Source of the DNA: JBIOXB01 sp050732395 | GTDB taxonomy: Bacteria > Zhuqueibacterota > Zhuqueibacteria > Zhuqueibacterales > Zhuqueibacteraceae | Direction: 5' to 3' | Length of the DNA: 64,000 nt | NCBI GenBank assembly: GCA_050732395.1 | Contig: JBOHQX010000009.1 | Location: 15,479 to 79,478 of the forward strand | Shown: positions 51,862 to 60,504 of the stretch, piece by piece | Numbering within the stretch: position 1 is the first letter of the stretch | How the letters are laid out: each line of letters begins with the position of its first letter | Notes under the pieces: model-generated | What the model was told of the DNA's origin: nothing | What the model saw: the letters and a program-made list of their open reading frames with translations, nothing else | The model's database searches: none | Program-made: the position numbers and the translations under genes

Positions 51862-52125
51862 ATGCCGAATCCGAAAACGCTAGAAGTGCAGCAAGGAATT
51901 TGGATTGACGAGAGGTGGCTTCAATCGGCTGGTTTAGGCTCTCGTTTACAAGTGTTCGTGCTGTCCGGGGAAATCCGTATAGTCACTGCTCCAGCAGAAA
52001 AGGCACCGCAAAATCCCATAGAGGAAGGGTGGGCGGTTTTTCGTTCTTTGGGCAAGAATGCCCCCTTCGGAAAACTTGCAAATGTTTCAAAGGAGCATGA
52101 TCGATACTTGTATGGGAAAAAATGA
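51862..52125 (+). CDS. vapB: VapB-type antitoxin
   Basis: An 87-residue protein with an N-terminal AbrB/VapB-like swapped-hairpin segment (VQQGIWIDERWLQSAGLGSRLQVFV...IRIVTA, about residues 8-42) and a C-terminal toxin-binding tail (about 50-87, GWAVFRSLGKNAPFGKLANV). The stop overlaps the PIN toxin start (ATGATG), so translation is coupled, as in most VapBC operons. The family binds its own promoter and neutralises the toxin. GGGAG precedes the ATG by about seven bases. It is the intact version of the decayed copy upstream. Confidence 0.85.
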   Translation: MPNPKTLEVQQGIWIDERWLQSAGLGSRLQVFVLSGEIRIVTAPAEKAPQNPIEEGWAVFRSLGKNAPFGKLANVSKEHDRYLYGKK

Positions 52126-52541
52126 TGAGGCAGGTTTTTGTGGATACAAGCGCGTGGATTGCTATCGCGGATGGAGGTGACTTCAATCATGAAACGGCGC
52201 TGTCGCATAGGGATGCAATCGCCGGATCTTGCCAATTGGTAGTGAGCAACTACATTTTCGATGAGTTGTATTCCTTGATGTTAAGGAATCAAGGTTATCA
52301 AGAGACGACGCGATTCAAGGCTCAGCTTGATAAAATGATTGCAACCGGCATCCTCGAGATGGTTTGGGTCACCGAGGCGCTGGCCGCAGAGGCCTGGGCC
52401 GTGTTTGAGAAATTCAATGTCGACAAAGAGTGGTCGTTCACGGATTGTGTTTCATACGTTATTATGAAACAGCGCAATATCACTGAAGTGTTTGCTTTTG
52501 ATCACCATTTTGAACAGATGGGATTTGTAAGAAAACCTTAA
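52122..52541 (+). CDS. vapC: VapC-type PIN-domain toxin
   Basis: A 139-residue PIN-domain ribonuclease. The four acidic active-site positions are visible: D in FVDTSAWIA (about 7), E in FDELYSLML (about 48), D in FTDCVSYVIM (about 108) and D in AFDHHFEQMG (about 126). Magnesium-dependent cleavage of tRNA or rRNA halts translation when the antitoxin is degraded. The gene starts at ATG 52122, overlapping the antitoxin stop. All catalytic residues are present, so it is expected to be functional. It closes the accessory patch; the following minus-strand genes are housekeeping. Confidence 0.92.
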   Translation: MMRQVFVDTSAWIAIADGGDFNHETALSHRDAIAGSCQLVVSNYIFDELYSLMLRNQGYQETTRFKAQLDKMIATGILEMVWVTEALAAEAWAVFEKFNVDKEWSFTDCVSYVIMKQRNITEVFAFDHHFEQMGFVRKP

Positions 52542-52625
52542 GTGAGGAAAGATCGGACCAACCTTTGATCCAAATGGAGCTTGCGCACATCCTTATTGAG
52601 CTTTGGGTTTTTTCGCAAGCTTCGC

Positions 52626-53066
52626 TCAAGCGGCCGCCGGCGGTACATAGTGCAGATACTGATTCATGAGCTCGATCTCCGCGGATTTCTCCCGGATATC
52701 CATGGACATCAGGTCGCGCAAGGAGATGATGCCGATGAGCCGGTCTCCGGCCGCGATGACCAAGTGGCGAATGCCGTGCGATTGCATGCGCGCCAGGCAC
52801 GTGCTATAGCTTTCCTCCGGCCCGGCCATGATAATATTAGTCGTCATCACTTTTTCGATCGCAATGGTGCCCGGGTCAAGCTTTTTAGTGACAACGCGTT
52901 TCATTAAATCTCGTTCCGAAAAAATGCCCAGCATGCGGTCGCTTTCCATGACGGCCACCGCGCCGATGCCCTTTTCAACCATGTACTGTACCGTTTCCAG
53001 CACGGTTTGCTTGCTTTGCACGGTGTAAACTTCCCGGCCGCGCACGATGTCGCCGACTGAACTCAT
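52626..53066 (-). CDS. Tandem CBS-domain protein
   Basis: A 146-residue protein made of two CBS domains (about 8-60 and 72-128), with GAVAVMESDRMLGIFSERDLMKRVV and GIRHLVIAAGDRLIGIISLRDLM as the paired strand-helix signatures. Tandem CBS modules bind adenosine nucleotides or other regulatory ligands. AGGAGG before ATG 53066 supports the start. It is followed on the same strand by no other gene and lies downstream of acetyl-CoA synthetase, so it may sense adenylate charge, but this is inference. It is cytosolic. Confidence 0.9.
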   Translation of the reverse strand: MSSVGDIVRGREVYTVQSKQTVLETVQYMVEKGIGAVAVMESDRMLGIFSERDLMKRVVTKKLDPGTIAIEKVMTTNIIMAGPEESYSTCLARMQSHGIRHLVIAAGDRLIGIISLRDLMSMDIREKSAEIELMNQYLHYVPPAAA

Positions 53067-53125
53067 GGGATCCTCCTGCTAGGGCTTTTCAAGGCATAAG
53101 CTTGATAATGTGTCATCGCGGAAAA

Positions 53126-55072
53126 TCACTCGTTCTCTTCCTGCAAGCGGGCGAGCACGGAATAATCTTCCAAAGTGGACGTATCACCCACGGTTTGTTT
53201 GCCGGCAGCGATGTCACGCAGCAGCCTGCGCATGATCTTGCCGCTGCGGGTTTTGGGCAACGCCTCGGTGAAGCGAATGTCGTCCGGCCGCGCCAATGCC
53301 CCAATTTCTTTGGCAACGTGCTCGCGTAGCTCTTTGCGCAATTCCTCCGAAGTTTTCCAGCCGCTCTCTAGCGTGACGAAGGCCGAAATGGCCTGGCCTT
53401 TCAAATCATCCGGACGCCCGACCACGGCCGCTTCAGCGACGGAGGGATGGCTCACCAATGCCGATTCCACTTCCATGGTTCCCAGGCGATGGCCTGAAAC
53501 ATTAATGACGTCATCGACGCGGCCCATGATCCAGAAATAACCGTCTTCATCACGGCGCGCGCCGTCGCCGGTGAAATAGGCACCCGGTACCTGGCTCCAG
53601 TATTGTTGCTTGTAGCGCTCGGCGTCGCCGTAAATCGTGCGCAGCATCGAGGGCCAGGGCTTTTTGATGATCAGATAGCCGCCATGGTTGTCTGCCACCG
53701 GTTTGCCCTCTTTGGAAACCACTTCCGGCAAGACACCGAAGAAAGGCCGTGTGCCCGAGCCCGGTTTGGTGGGCGTCGAGCCCGGCAACGGCGTGATCAT
53801 TATCGCGCCGGTTTCGGTTTGCCACCAGGTGTCAACGATGGGGCAGCGCTCGCCGCCAATGATTTTGTGATACCACATCCACGCTTCGGGATTGATGGGC
53901 TCGCCCACGGAACCGAGCAAACGCAATGAAGAGAGATCGTGCTTGCGTGGCCATTGTTCGCCCCATTTGATGAACGCCCGAATCGCGGTGGGCGCTGTAT
54001 AAAAAACGTTCACGCGATATTTTTCGACGATCGTCCACAAGCGATCGGGCTGGGGAAAATTTGGGGCGCCTTCGTACATCAGAGAAGTTGCACCGTTGCT
54101 CAGTGGGCCATAAACAATATACGAATGTCCAGTGACCCAGCCAATATCCGCCGTGCACCAATAGGTGTCTTGATCTTTCAAATCGAAAACCAGGCGCGAG
54201 GTGAGATGGGTACCAACCAGGTATCCGCCCGTGGTGTGCAAAATGCCTTTGGGCTTGCCCGTTGTTCCCGAAGTGTAAAGGATAAAAAGCGGATGTTCGG
54301 CATCGAGCTCCTCGGCCGGGCAATCAACGGAGGCATTCATCATCAATTCGTGATACCAGTGATCGCGGCCGGGCTCGACGTGCACGCGGTTGCCCGCACG
54401 CTGGACCATCACGACGTTCTTGACGGAGGGGGATAAGGTCAGCGCTTCGTCAACGGCTTTTTTCAATTCGATTACATTGCCGCGGCGATAGCCGCCATCT
54501 GCCGTGATCACCAAAGAGGCCTGGCAATCGTTGATGCGATCTTTCAGGGCTTCGGCACTGAATCCTCCAAAAACCACGGAATGCGTGGCGCCAATGCGCG
54601 CACACGCGAGCATCGCGATTGCGGCTTCCGGCACTTGGGGCATGTAAATGATCACGCGGTCACCGGCTGAGATGCCCAGCGTTTTGAGCACGTTCGCGAG
54701 CTTGGACACTTCGCGATGCAAGTCTTGATACGTCAGGACACGGCTATCGCCCGGCTCGCCTTCCCATATCAAGGCCGCCTTGTTCTTGCGCCAGGTGGTG
54801 AGATGGCGATCCAGGCAGTTGTAGCAGATGTTCGTCTTTGCGCCGACGAACCACTTGGCAAAGGGCTCTTTCCATTCCAGCACTTTTTCCCATTTCTTGA
54901 ACCAATGCAAGTCTTGCGCTTGCTTGGCCCAGAAGCCTTCGGGATCGTCAATGGAATGACGGTAAAGCTTTTCATATTCGTTAAGGCTTTTTATATGCGC
55001 CTGATCGGAGAATTCGGCAGATGGTTTGAATAGGCGAGTTTCTTTCAAAACGGAAGTAATATCGGCGCTCAT
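53126..55072 (-). CDS. acs: Acetyl-CoA synthetase
   Basis: A 648-residue AMP-forming synthetase, the usual Acs length. It activates acetate to acetyl-CoA through acetyl-AMP in the cytosol. Signature motifs are intact: the ANL P-loop YTSGTTGKPKGILHTTGGYL, DIGWVTGHSYIVYGPL, WWQTETGAIM, TGDGARRDEDGYFWIMGRVDD and the regulatory-lysine motif KTRSGKIMRRLL. The lysine in that last motif is acetylated in known Acs proteins. The ATG at 55072, eight bases after GGAGGT, is better than the TTG at 55078. Confidence 0.97.
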   Translation of the reverse strand: MSADITSVLKETRLFKPSAEFSDQAHIKSLNEYEKLYRHSIDDPEGFWAKQAQDLHWFKKWEKVLEWKEPFAKWFVGAKTNICYNCLDRHLTTWRKNKAALIWEGEPGDSRVLTYQDLHREVSKLANVLKTLGISAGDRVIIYMPQVPEAAIAMLACARIGATHSVVFGGFSAEALKDRINDCQASLVITADGGYRRGNVIELKKAVDEALTLSPSVKNVVMVQRAGNRVHVEPGRDHWYHELMMNASVDCPAEELDAEHPLFILYTSGTTGKPKGILHTTGGYLVGTHLTSRLVFDLKDQDTYWCTADIGWVTGHSYIVYGPLSNGATSLMYEGAPNFPQPDRLWTIVEKYRVNVFYTAPTAIRAFIKWGEQWPRKHDLSSLRLLGSVGEPINPEAWMWYHKIIGGERCPIVDTWWQTETGAIMITPLPGSTPTKPGSGTRPFFGVLPEVVSKEGKPVADNHGGYLIIKKPWPSMLRTIYGDAERYKQQYWSQVPGAYFTGDGARRDEDGYFWIMGRVDDVINVSGHRLGTMEVESALVSHPSVAEAAVVGRPDDLKGQAISAFVTLESGWKTSEELRKELREHVAKEIGALARPDDIRFTEALPKTRSGKIMRRLLRDIAAGKQTVGDTSTLEDYSVLARLQEENE

Positions 55073-55269
55073 GGGCAACGACCTCCATCGGCGAGAGAGT
55101 TGAGTCTTGGTTTGAAAGGTTCCAATGATGCACAGACGCGGACGCGGCGCCCGCTCTAAGTATGTAGCGACGAAAGATCAAAGCGCGGAATCGAAGTTAT
55201 GCAGAAAAAATCAATAACGGCAGCACCAAATACTGAAATGGCATCATAATCGCAGACAAGGACCTCAAC

Positions 55270-55463
55270 TCAAATCAAAGGATTGATGACTTTTAAGAAA
55301 GTATAATCTTTGAAGTCGTCAACATTGACAGTATAAAGTCCCTCAATACCGTTGTCTTTGAGAGTTGCAGCCAAAACTGTATCAAAGACTCTCTTGCGTT
55401 TGGATACTGTGATGATTTGAGATTATGAGCATATACCAAAAGATTCGTGTCGAGCGCGAACAC
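55270..55463 (-). pseudogene. PIN-domain gene remnant with internal deletion
   Basis: Read on the minus strand the frame opens with GTG and VFALDTNLLVYAHN (first PIN aspartate). After ~22 codons the similarity shifts one frame to RVFDTVLAATLKDNGIEGLY, then TVNVDDFKDYTFLKVINPL and TGA, the C-terminus of the same VapC-like family. The middle ~60-70 residues are gone. The GTG shares its first base with the stop TAG of the upstream ATPase, so the two were once translationally coupled. The deletion inactivates the nuclease. Confidence 0.8.
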
Positions 55464-56809
55464 TATAAACCTCTTTCGGCATACAAGTCATCTCGATCAA
55501 TTGTGACTTCACCGCCAAGGTCAAAAGCTTCAACTTTGAATTCTCGTCGACGTCGTCGGATTTGCTCTTTGTGCTCTTTGCTTTTGTCCAAAGGTGTTTC
55601 GTACAGGTTTGCCTCCGATCGTCCACCTATTTCACCGGACTTCCAAAGCTCGCTAAAGGAGTATTCTTTTAACCAATGCGCCAAATCCTTCTGAGAAAGT
55701 CGATTGAGTTTACTCCATCCCTCTTCCTCTTCAACAACTATTACGTCTTCGACATTATTAAGATGAGAAATTAGCTCGGTTGAATGTGTTGCCACAATAA
55801 TTTGCATACGAGCGGAAGCCTCTTCCAGTACACTGGCAAGTAGGTGAATCAATTGTGGATGCAAACTCACTTCTGGGTTATCAAGGCAAAGTAAAGTAGG
55901 AGGTTCGGGATCATAAAGGGCCGCTAAGAGGCAGAGAAAATGAATTAGGCCATCAGAAAGTAAGTTGGCTGTTATCTCACGTTTGGGAAAGTTCTTGTCC
56001 TTCCATGCTAATAACGTCTTACCTTGCCCCAAATTGGTAGGAAAAACTATCTCTTCAAATGACGAAAAGGCGCGACGGAGTGTGAACAATAACGCATCAC
56101 AAAAATCACGATATTGGGGTTGATTGTGCAAATGATGCAATACGTTCGAGAGATTATCACCATTACGGCTCAATCGTGTATGAGGGTGTGCACTGATCGC
56201 TTGGGCGCTGCGTATCGGCGAGTTTTGGCGACTATCAAATGAAGAGTGGACCGCGATGTTGGCTAAAATGCTCTGTAGTCTGTTAAGCACTGGATCTTGA
56301 ATTGCATCTCGAATTTGATTAATGGCCAAATCAGAGCTACGAATTCGGTAGCTCTTGACACCAAACGAATCTCTTAAATCTCTATCTAAAGGGTCAGAAA
56401 TAGGCTCGAGGCTGGATTCATCAACGTACATTGCATCGACGAGCTTTTCCGTATCTATTGAGTATCTTTCATTGTCAACTGCACCAGTAGGCGAACTCTT
56501 GGTGATTCCGACAAGATAGTAACCTTCTTTACGAATAGCGGAAGAGCCAATTTCAGATTCTATGTCAAGGCCACATCGAAAGCTCATTCTTTCCGCGCCA
56601 TTCCAGCTCAGAATGTTATTGAGGCCGCCTCTTTTGGCAATTGCGTGTGCGAGTCCTTGTCTCCCCGCTTCGGACAGAAAGTCCCAAAAGTCGAGGAAAT
56701 TTGTTTTCCCGCTGCGATTGGGGCCAATTAAGATGTTTAATGATCGCAGCGGAAAATCATCTAAGTTTTTGAAACTCTTGAACCCCTGAACGCTGATGGA
56801 TGAAATCAT
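55463..56809 (-). CDS. AAA_21-type ATPase of the OLD/ABC-like class
   Basis: A 448-residue ATPase. Walker A is GPNRSGKTNFLD (residues 29-36 for GPNRSGKT), preceded by the FKSFKNL strand typical of RecF/SMC-like ATPases. The Walker B and signature region is LLCLDNPEVSLHPQLIHLLA, and the H-loop is IIVATHSTELI. The N-terminus (MISSISVQGFKSF) supports ATG 56809 over 56842. The C-terminus carries a charged RRRRREF segment and no TOPRIM nuclease. Proteins of this type occur in phage defence and toxin modules. Here it was coupled to a PIN gene that is now broken, and the gene is AT-richer than its neighbours. Confidence 0.82.
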   Translation of the reverse strand: MISSISVQGFKSFKNLDDFPLRSLNILIGPNRSGKTNFLDFWDFLSEAGRQGLAHAIAKRGGLNNILSWNGAERMSFRCGLDIESEIGSSAIRKEGYYLVGITKSSPTGAVDNERYSIDTEKLVDAMYVDESSLEPISDPLDRDLRDSFGVKSYRIRSSDLAINQIRDAIQDPVLNRLQSILANIAVHSSFDSRQNSPIRSAQAISAHPHTRLSRNGDNLSNVLHHLHNQPQYRDFCDALLFTLRRAFSSFEEIVFPTNLGQGKTLLAWKDKNFPKREITANLLSDGLIHFLCLLAALYDPEPPTLLCLDNPEVSLHPQLIHLLASVLEEASARMQIIVATHSTELISHLNNVEDVIVVEEEEGWSKLNRLSQKDLAHWLKEYSFSELWKSGEIGGRSEANLYETPLDKSKEHKEQIRRRRREFKVEAFDLGGEVTIDRDDLYAERGL

Positions 56810-56822
56810 CTCAGAACCAAAA

Positions 56823-59099
56823 TTATTTGTTACTCTTCCCAATCAAATTCAACGCACTCCCTGCTTTGAACCACCCAATTGCCGTTTCATTATATGAATG
56901 ATGCACGGAACATTGGTGTTGGGTGCCATCGCTGTGCTTAATGATCAGACCCAAAGGCTTGCCAGGTGCGAACGTGGTTAATCCGACGATGGACAGACGA
57001 TCGTCTTCACGAATCAATTCATAATCCGCAGGATCGGCAAACGTGAGCGGAAGCACTCCCTGCTTTTTCAAATTGGTCTCATGAATGCGCGCAAAGCTCC
57101 TCGTGATCACCGCGCAGCAGCCCAGCCAGCGCGGTTCCATCGCGGCGTGCTCGCGCGAAGAGCCTTCGCCGTAATTTTCGTCGCCGATCGCGATCCATCC
57201 CATCAATTTGCCCGCTGACATCATGGCTTTATATTCGCGGGCGACTTCGGCAAAAGACTTGACCTCGCCCGTAAAAACGTTCTTGCCTCGGCCCGCTTCT
57301 CCGGAGAAGGCGTTGATCGCGCCGCTGAACAGATTGTTGGAAATGTTGTCGAGGTGGCCGCGATATTTCAGCCACTTGCCGGCGGGCGAGATGTGATCCG
57401 TCGTGCATTTACCTTTGGCTTTCACCAACACCGGGAGATCGAGAAGGTCCTTACCCTCCCAAGCAGGAAATGGGGTGAGCGCCTGCAAGCGATCGCTTTT
57501 CGCATCAATGAGGACTTGAACTTTTGCGCCATCAGTAGCAGGCGGGACATAACCCGAATCGCCGGGGTCGAAGCCTTTTGCGGGTAGCTCGATTCCGGTC
57601 GGCGGATCGAGCTTTACTTTTTCACCCCTGTCGTTGACCAGCGTATCGGTGAGCGGATTGAAGCTCAAGCGACCGGCGAGGGCGTAGGCGGTGACGATTT
57701 CGGGGCTCGCGACAAAAGCGAGCGTGTTCGGATTGTCATCGTTCCGCTTCGCGAAATTGCGATTGTATGAATTGATGATGGTGTTGCGCTCACCCTGTTG
57801 AATGTCGTCGCGGCTCCACATGCCGATGCAAGGGCCGCAAGCATTTGCAAGCACCTTGCCACCGACGTCGGTGAGCATTTGCAACTGGCCGTCGCGGTCG
57901 ATGGTCGCACGAATTTGCTCCGACCCGGGCGTGATGGTGAATTTGGATTTGACTTTCAAACCCTTGGCCAGTGCCTGCCGGGCCACACTCGCTGCGCGCT
58001 CGATGTCTTCATAAGAAGAATTGGTGCAGCTACCGATCAATGCCACTTTGATTTCATCGGGGTAGTTATTCTGCTTGGCATCGGCGGCGAGCTGCGAAAC
58101 CGGCCGCGCCAAATCCGGCGTCAATGGACCATTGACGTGCGGCTCGAGCCGGGATAGATCGATCTCTATGATCTGGTCATAAAATTTTTCCGGGGATTTC
58201 AAAACTTCGGGGTCGGGCGCGAGATGCGGTGCAATGCGATTGGCAGCTTCCGCCACTTTCGCGCGCTCGGTAGCGAGCAGATAAGTCTCCATCCGCCGGT
58301 CATAGGGAAAGATGGAAGTCGTCGCGCCGATCTCCGCGCCCATGTTGGTGATCGTGCCTTTGCCTGTCGCGCTGATTGCTGCGGTGCCTTCTCCGAAGTA
58401 TTCGATGATGTTATTTGTGCCGCCCTTGACTGTAAGAATGCCCGCGACTTTGAGAATGACATCTTTCGCCGCGGTCCAACCATTCATTGTACCTTTGAGA
58501 TGCACGCCGACAATGCCCGGCCATTTCAACTCCCACGGAATGCCGGCCATAACGTCCACGGCATCCGCGCCGCCCACGCCGATGGCGATCATGCCCAAGC
58601 CGCCGGCATTGGGTGTGTGCGAATCCGTGCCGATCATCAAGCCGCCGGGAAAGGCGTAGTTCTCGAGCACGACTTGATGAATGATGCCCGCGCCCGGTTT
58701 CCAAAAGCCGATGCCATATTTGTTAGAAACGCTGGCGAGGAAATCGTACACTTCTTTATTTTCGTCGCGCGCACGGGCCAAATCCGCATGTGCGCCGAGC
58801 TTGGCTTGAATGAGATGATCGCAATGAACGGTGGAGGGAACGACGGTTTGGAGTATACCCGCCGTCATGAATTGCAGCAAAGCCATTTGTGCCGTCGCGT
58901 CCTGCATGGCGACGCGATCGGGAGAGAGATTGACGTAGGTTTTTTTGCGTGTGGGCGGCGCTTTTGGTAATTCGCTAAAATGTGCACAGAGAATTTTTTC
59001 GGTGAGGGTGAGAGGGCGATTGTAGAGCTTGCGCGCCGCCTTGATTTTTTCGTCATAAGATGCATAGACGCGTTGGATCATGTCGACATCAAAAAGCAT
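56823..59099 (-). CDS. acn: Aconitate hydratase, mitochondrial-type
   Basis: A 758-residue enzyme that interconverts citrate and isocitrate in the TCA cycle through a [4Fe-4S] cluster. The cluster cysteines are seen in IGSCTNSSYED (about 350) and NACGPCIGMWSRDD (two Cys, about 420). DSHTPNAGGLGMIAIGVGGADAVDVMAG and the C-terminal GEGSSREHAAMEPRWLG (swivelling domain, catalytic Ser/Arg) are intact. Length and motifs fit the mitochondrial-type branch rather than AcnB. GAGGAG seven bases before ATG 59099 fixes the start. Confidence 0.97.
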   Translation of the reverse strand: MLFDVDMIQRVYASYDEKIKAARKLYNRPLTLTEKILCAHFSELPKAPPTRKKTYVNLSPDRVAMQDATAQMALLQFMTAGILQTVVPSTVHCDHLIQAKLGAHADLARARDENKEVYDFLASVSNKYGIGFWKPGAGIIHQVVLENYAFPGGLMIGTDSHTPNAGGLGMIAIGVGGADAVDVMAGIPWELKWPGIVGVHLKGTMNGWTAAKDVILKVAGILTVKGGTNNIIEYFGEGTAAISATGKGTITNMGAEIGATTSIFPYDRRMETYLLATERAKVAEAANRIAPHLAPDPEVLKSPEKFYDQIIEIDLSRLEPHVNGPLTPDLARPVSQLAADAKQNNYPDEIKVALIGSCTNSSYEDIERAASVARQALAKGLKVKSKFTITPGSEQIRATIDRDGQLQMLTDVGGKVLANACGPCIGMWSRDDIQQGERNTIINSYNRNFAKRNDDNPNTLAFVASPEIVTAYALAGRLSFNPLTDTLVNDRGEKVKLDPPTGIELPAKGFDPGDSGYVPPATDGAKVQVLIDAKSDRLQALTPFPAWEGKDLLDLPVLVKAKGKCTTDHISPAGKWLKYRGHLDNISNNLFSGAINAFSGEAGRGKNVFTGEVKSFAEVAREYKAMMSAGKLMGWIAIGDENYGEGSSREHAAMEPRWLGCCAVITRSFARIHETNLKKQGVLPLTFADPADYELIREDDRLSIVGLTTFAPGKPLGLIIKHSDGTQHQCSVHHSYNETAIGWFKAGSALNLIGKSNK

Positions 59100-59123
59100 G
59101 ACGAAACTCCTCGTCAAGATATT

Positions 59124-59369
59124 TTAGAGGATCACGCTTGACTTTGCCAGGAAGTAATCGCGACTTGACAGGCCCTCGACACACAAATCAAAATCCGAAT
59201 GGCTGGCATAATCACCTCGCGCATATGAGCCATACAGAATAACGCGATAGGCCCCGTGCCCGGCAAGTACCTGTAATACTTTTCGTAGCTCTATTTCTAT
59301 GGCGGCGGGCAAGCGCAATTCCTTTGTTTTGAGCGAACTCTGGATCATCGCCTTTTGCCTGCTTTTCAT
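59124..59369 (-). pseudogene. C-terminally truncated MNT-type nucleotidyltransferase
   Basis: An 81-residue frame with the minimal nucleotidyltransferase active site GSYARGDYASHSDFDL (G-S and D-x-D, about 48-63). Proteins of the MNT family, which act as antitoxins to HEPN toxins by AMPylation, run about 20-30 residues further after the last strand. Here the frame stops abruptly at AKSSVIL, 24 bases before the aconitase start. No HEPN partner is present. The start at 59369 has a GAGG ribosome site. It may still fold, but I treat it as a truncated remnant. Confidence 0.65.
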
Positions 59370-59381
59370 TTGTACCTCGTG

Positions 59382-59699
59382 CTACGTCAACCCGCCCGTT
59401 TTCAGCGTTTTTCCCAAAGCATACTCCACTTCCAATACGTTACCCTTCAACCGGCCGTTCAGGTCTTTGCGGTCGTCGATGGTGATATCCGTCACCACGC
59501 GCGCGGCGAATTTCTTGAGCTCCTCGTGGCATTTTTGCACCACGAACATCACTTCTTCCCATGACCCTTCCAGCAAGATTCCCATTGCGGTCAATTGATA
59601 ATCCAATTCACTTTTTTCAACCAGAGCCACTGCCTTGGCCAACAATTCTTTGGTTTCTTCGCCCGTACCGATGGGCGTGAGGCGAAACTCCACAAGCAT
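59382..59699 (-). CDS. MTH1187/YqgV-family thiamine-binding-like protein
   Basis: A 105-residue protein of the MTH1187 (DUF77) family, small ferredoxin-like-fold proteins thought to bind thiamine or thiamine phosphates. Family features are LVEFRLTPIGTG at the start, LDYQLTAMGILLEGSWEEVM in the middle and FAARVVTDITIDDRKD near the C-terminus. The function is a binding role; no catalytic residues are known. AAAGGA before ATG 59699 supports the start. It ends 12 bases before the truncated MNT gene, so the two may be co-transcribed. Confidence 0.88.
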   Translation of the reverse strand: MLVEFRLTPIGTGEETKELLAKAVALVEKSELDYQLTAMGILLEGSWEEVMFVVQKCHEELKKFAARVVTDITIDDRKDLNGRLKGNVLEVEYALGKTLKTGGLT

Positions 59700-59819
59700 G
59701 GATTCCTTTCTCGCTCAGAGCACTCTTGGTGTAACGGGCCGCGCTATACTGATTTCCTGAATTTATCTTTTGTCTTAGACGGAGCGACACAACTGCCGGC
59801 GGCTGTTCAGCGCAATGCT

Positions 59820-60269
59820 TCAGCTTTCAACGGATTGCTGCATCTCGGCATCGCTGATATTCTGACCCAGCAACTTGACGCCCTCTTTGAAAACGACTTC
59901 GATTTTATTGTCGTTATGCACTTTGGTGATCACGCCCACGCCGAAAGTTTTGTGGCGAATCGCTTTCGTCAAACGAAAATCACCAGCCGTGGCATAATCC
60001 TGCACGTCCTGTTCAGTGACTTCCGAGATCAAATTGTCCCAGCTCATTTTGCCTCGCCGGCCGGTGCTGCGAGGTGTCTTGGTCGCGCGCGTTTTGCTTT
60101 GCGCAGATTTTTCGCGATAGAGCCGGTAGCTGTTGCATACCGTACACATCACGCGCGATATTTTGCCATCCTTAACGGAGGTGGCTTTATGCAGTGTATC
60201 GGCTTTGCATTTGCCGCAATAAAACTCGATTTCCTGACCAATCATGCGTTCGACTTCGGCGTCGTTCAT
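59820..60269 (-). CDS. Zinc-ribbon protein with C-terminal tudor-like module
   Basis: A 149-residue protein. The N-terminal half has CGKC and CTVC pairs (about 19-22 and 44-47), a four-cysteine zinc ribbon (FYCGKCKADTLHKATSV...VMCTVCNSYRLYR). A basic linker (KTRATKTPRSTGRRGK) follows, and then an IRHKTFGVGVITKVHNDNKIEVVFKEGVKLL segment resembling the tudor-like module at the C-terminus of PcrA/UvrD helicases. This suggests contact with RNA polymerase or nucleic acid. ATG 60269 with AAGGAG is chosen. The function is unknown. It is divergent from glgB downstream. Confidence 0.75.
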   Translation of the reverse strand: MNDAEVERMIGQEIEFYCGKCKADTLHKATSVKDGKISRVMCTVCNSYRLYREKSAQSKTRATKTPRSTGRRGKMSWDNLISEVTEQDVQDYATAGDFRLTKAIRHKTFGVGVITKVHNDNKIEVVFKEGVKLLGQNISDAEMQQSVES

Positions 60270-60504
60270 AAACTCTCCTTGACGTAAGGTGACCCTGCCA
60301 ACTAAAACAACAAAGAATAATAACACAAATTTTTTTCAAAAACAAGTCATTGATTTTGAAAAATAAAAGCGCCGTACGGCCTCGCCTTTATGATTGCTAT
60401 TCTTTGGCAAAATTGTTATCATTCGTCCACTCCACGGGAAAATCAGCGCGACGTCGGCGGCAGGTGACGGCAATGCATACCCATGCGGCGAGGAGGAGAA
60501 GACT

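Noticed and set aside
60394..60504. Longer N-terminus for GlgB
   Set aside because: The extra 37 residues are not family-like, and the GTG at 60505 has a strong AGGAGGAG site.
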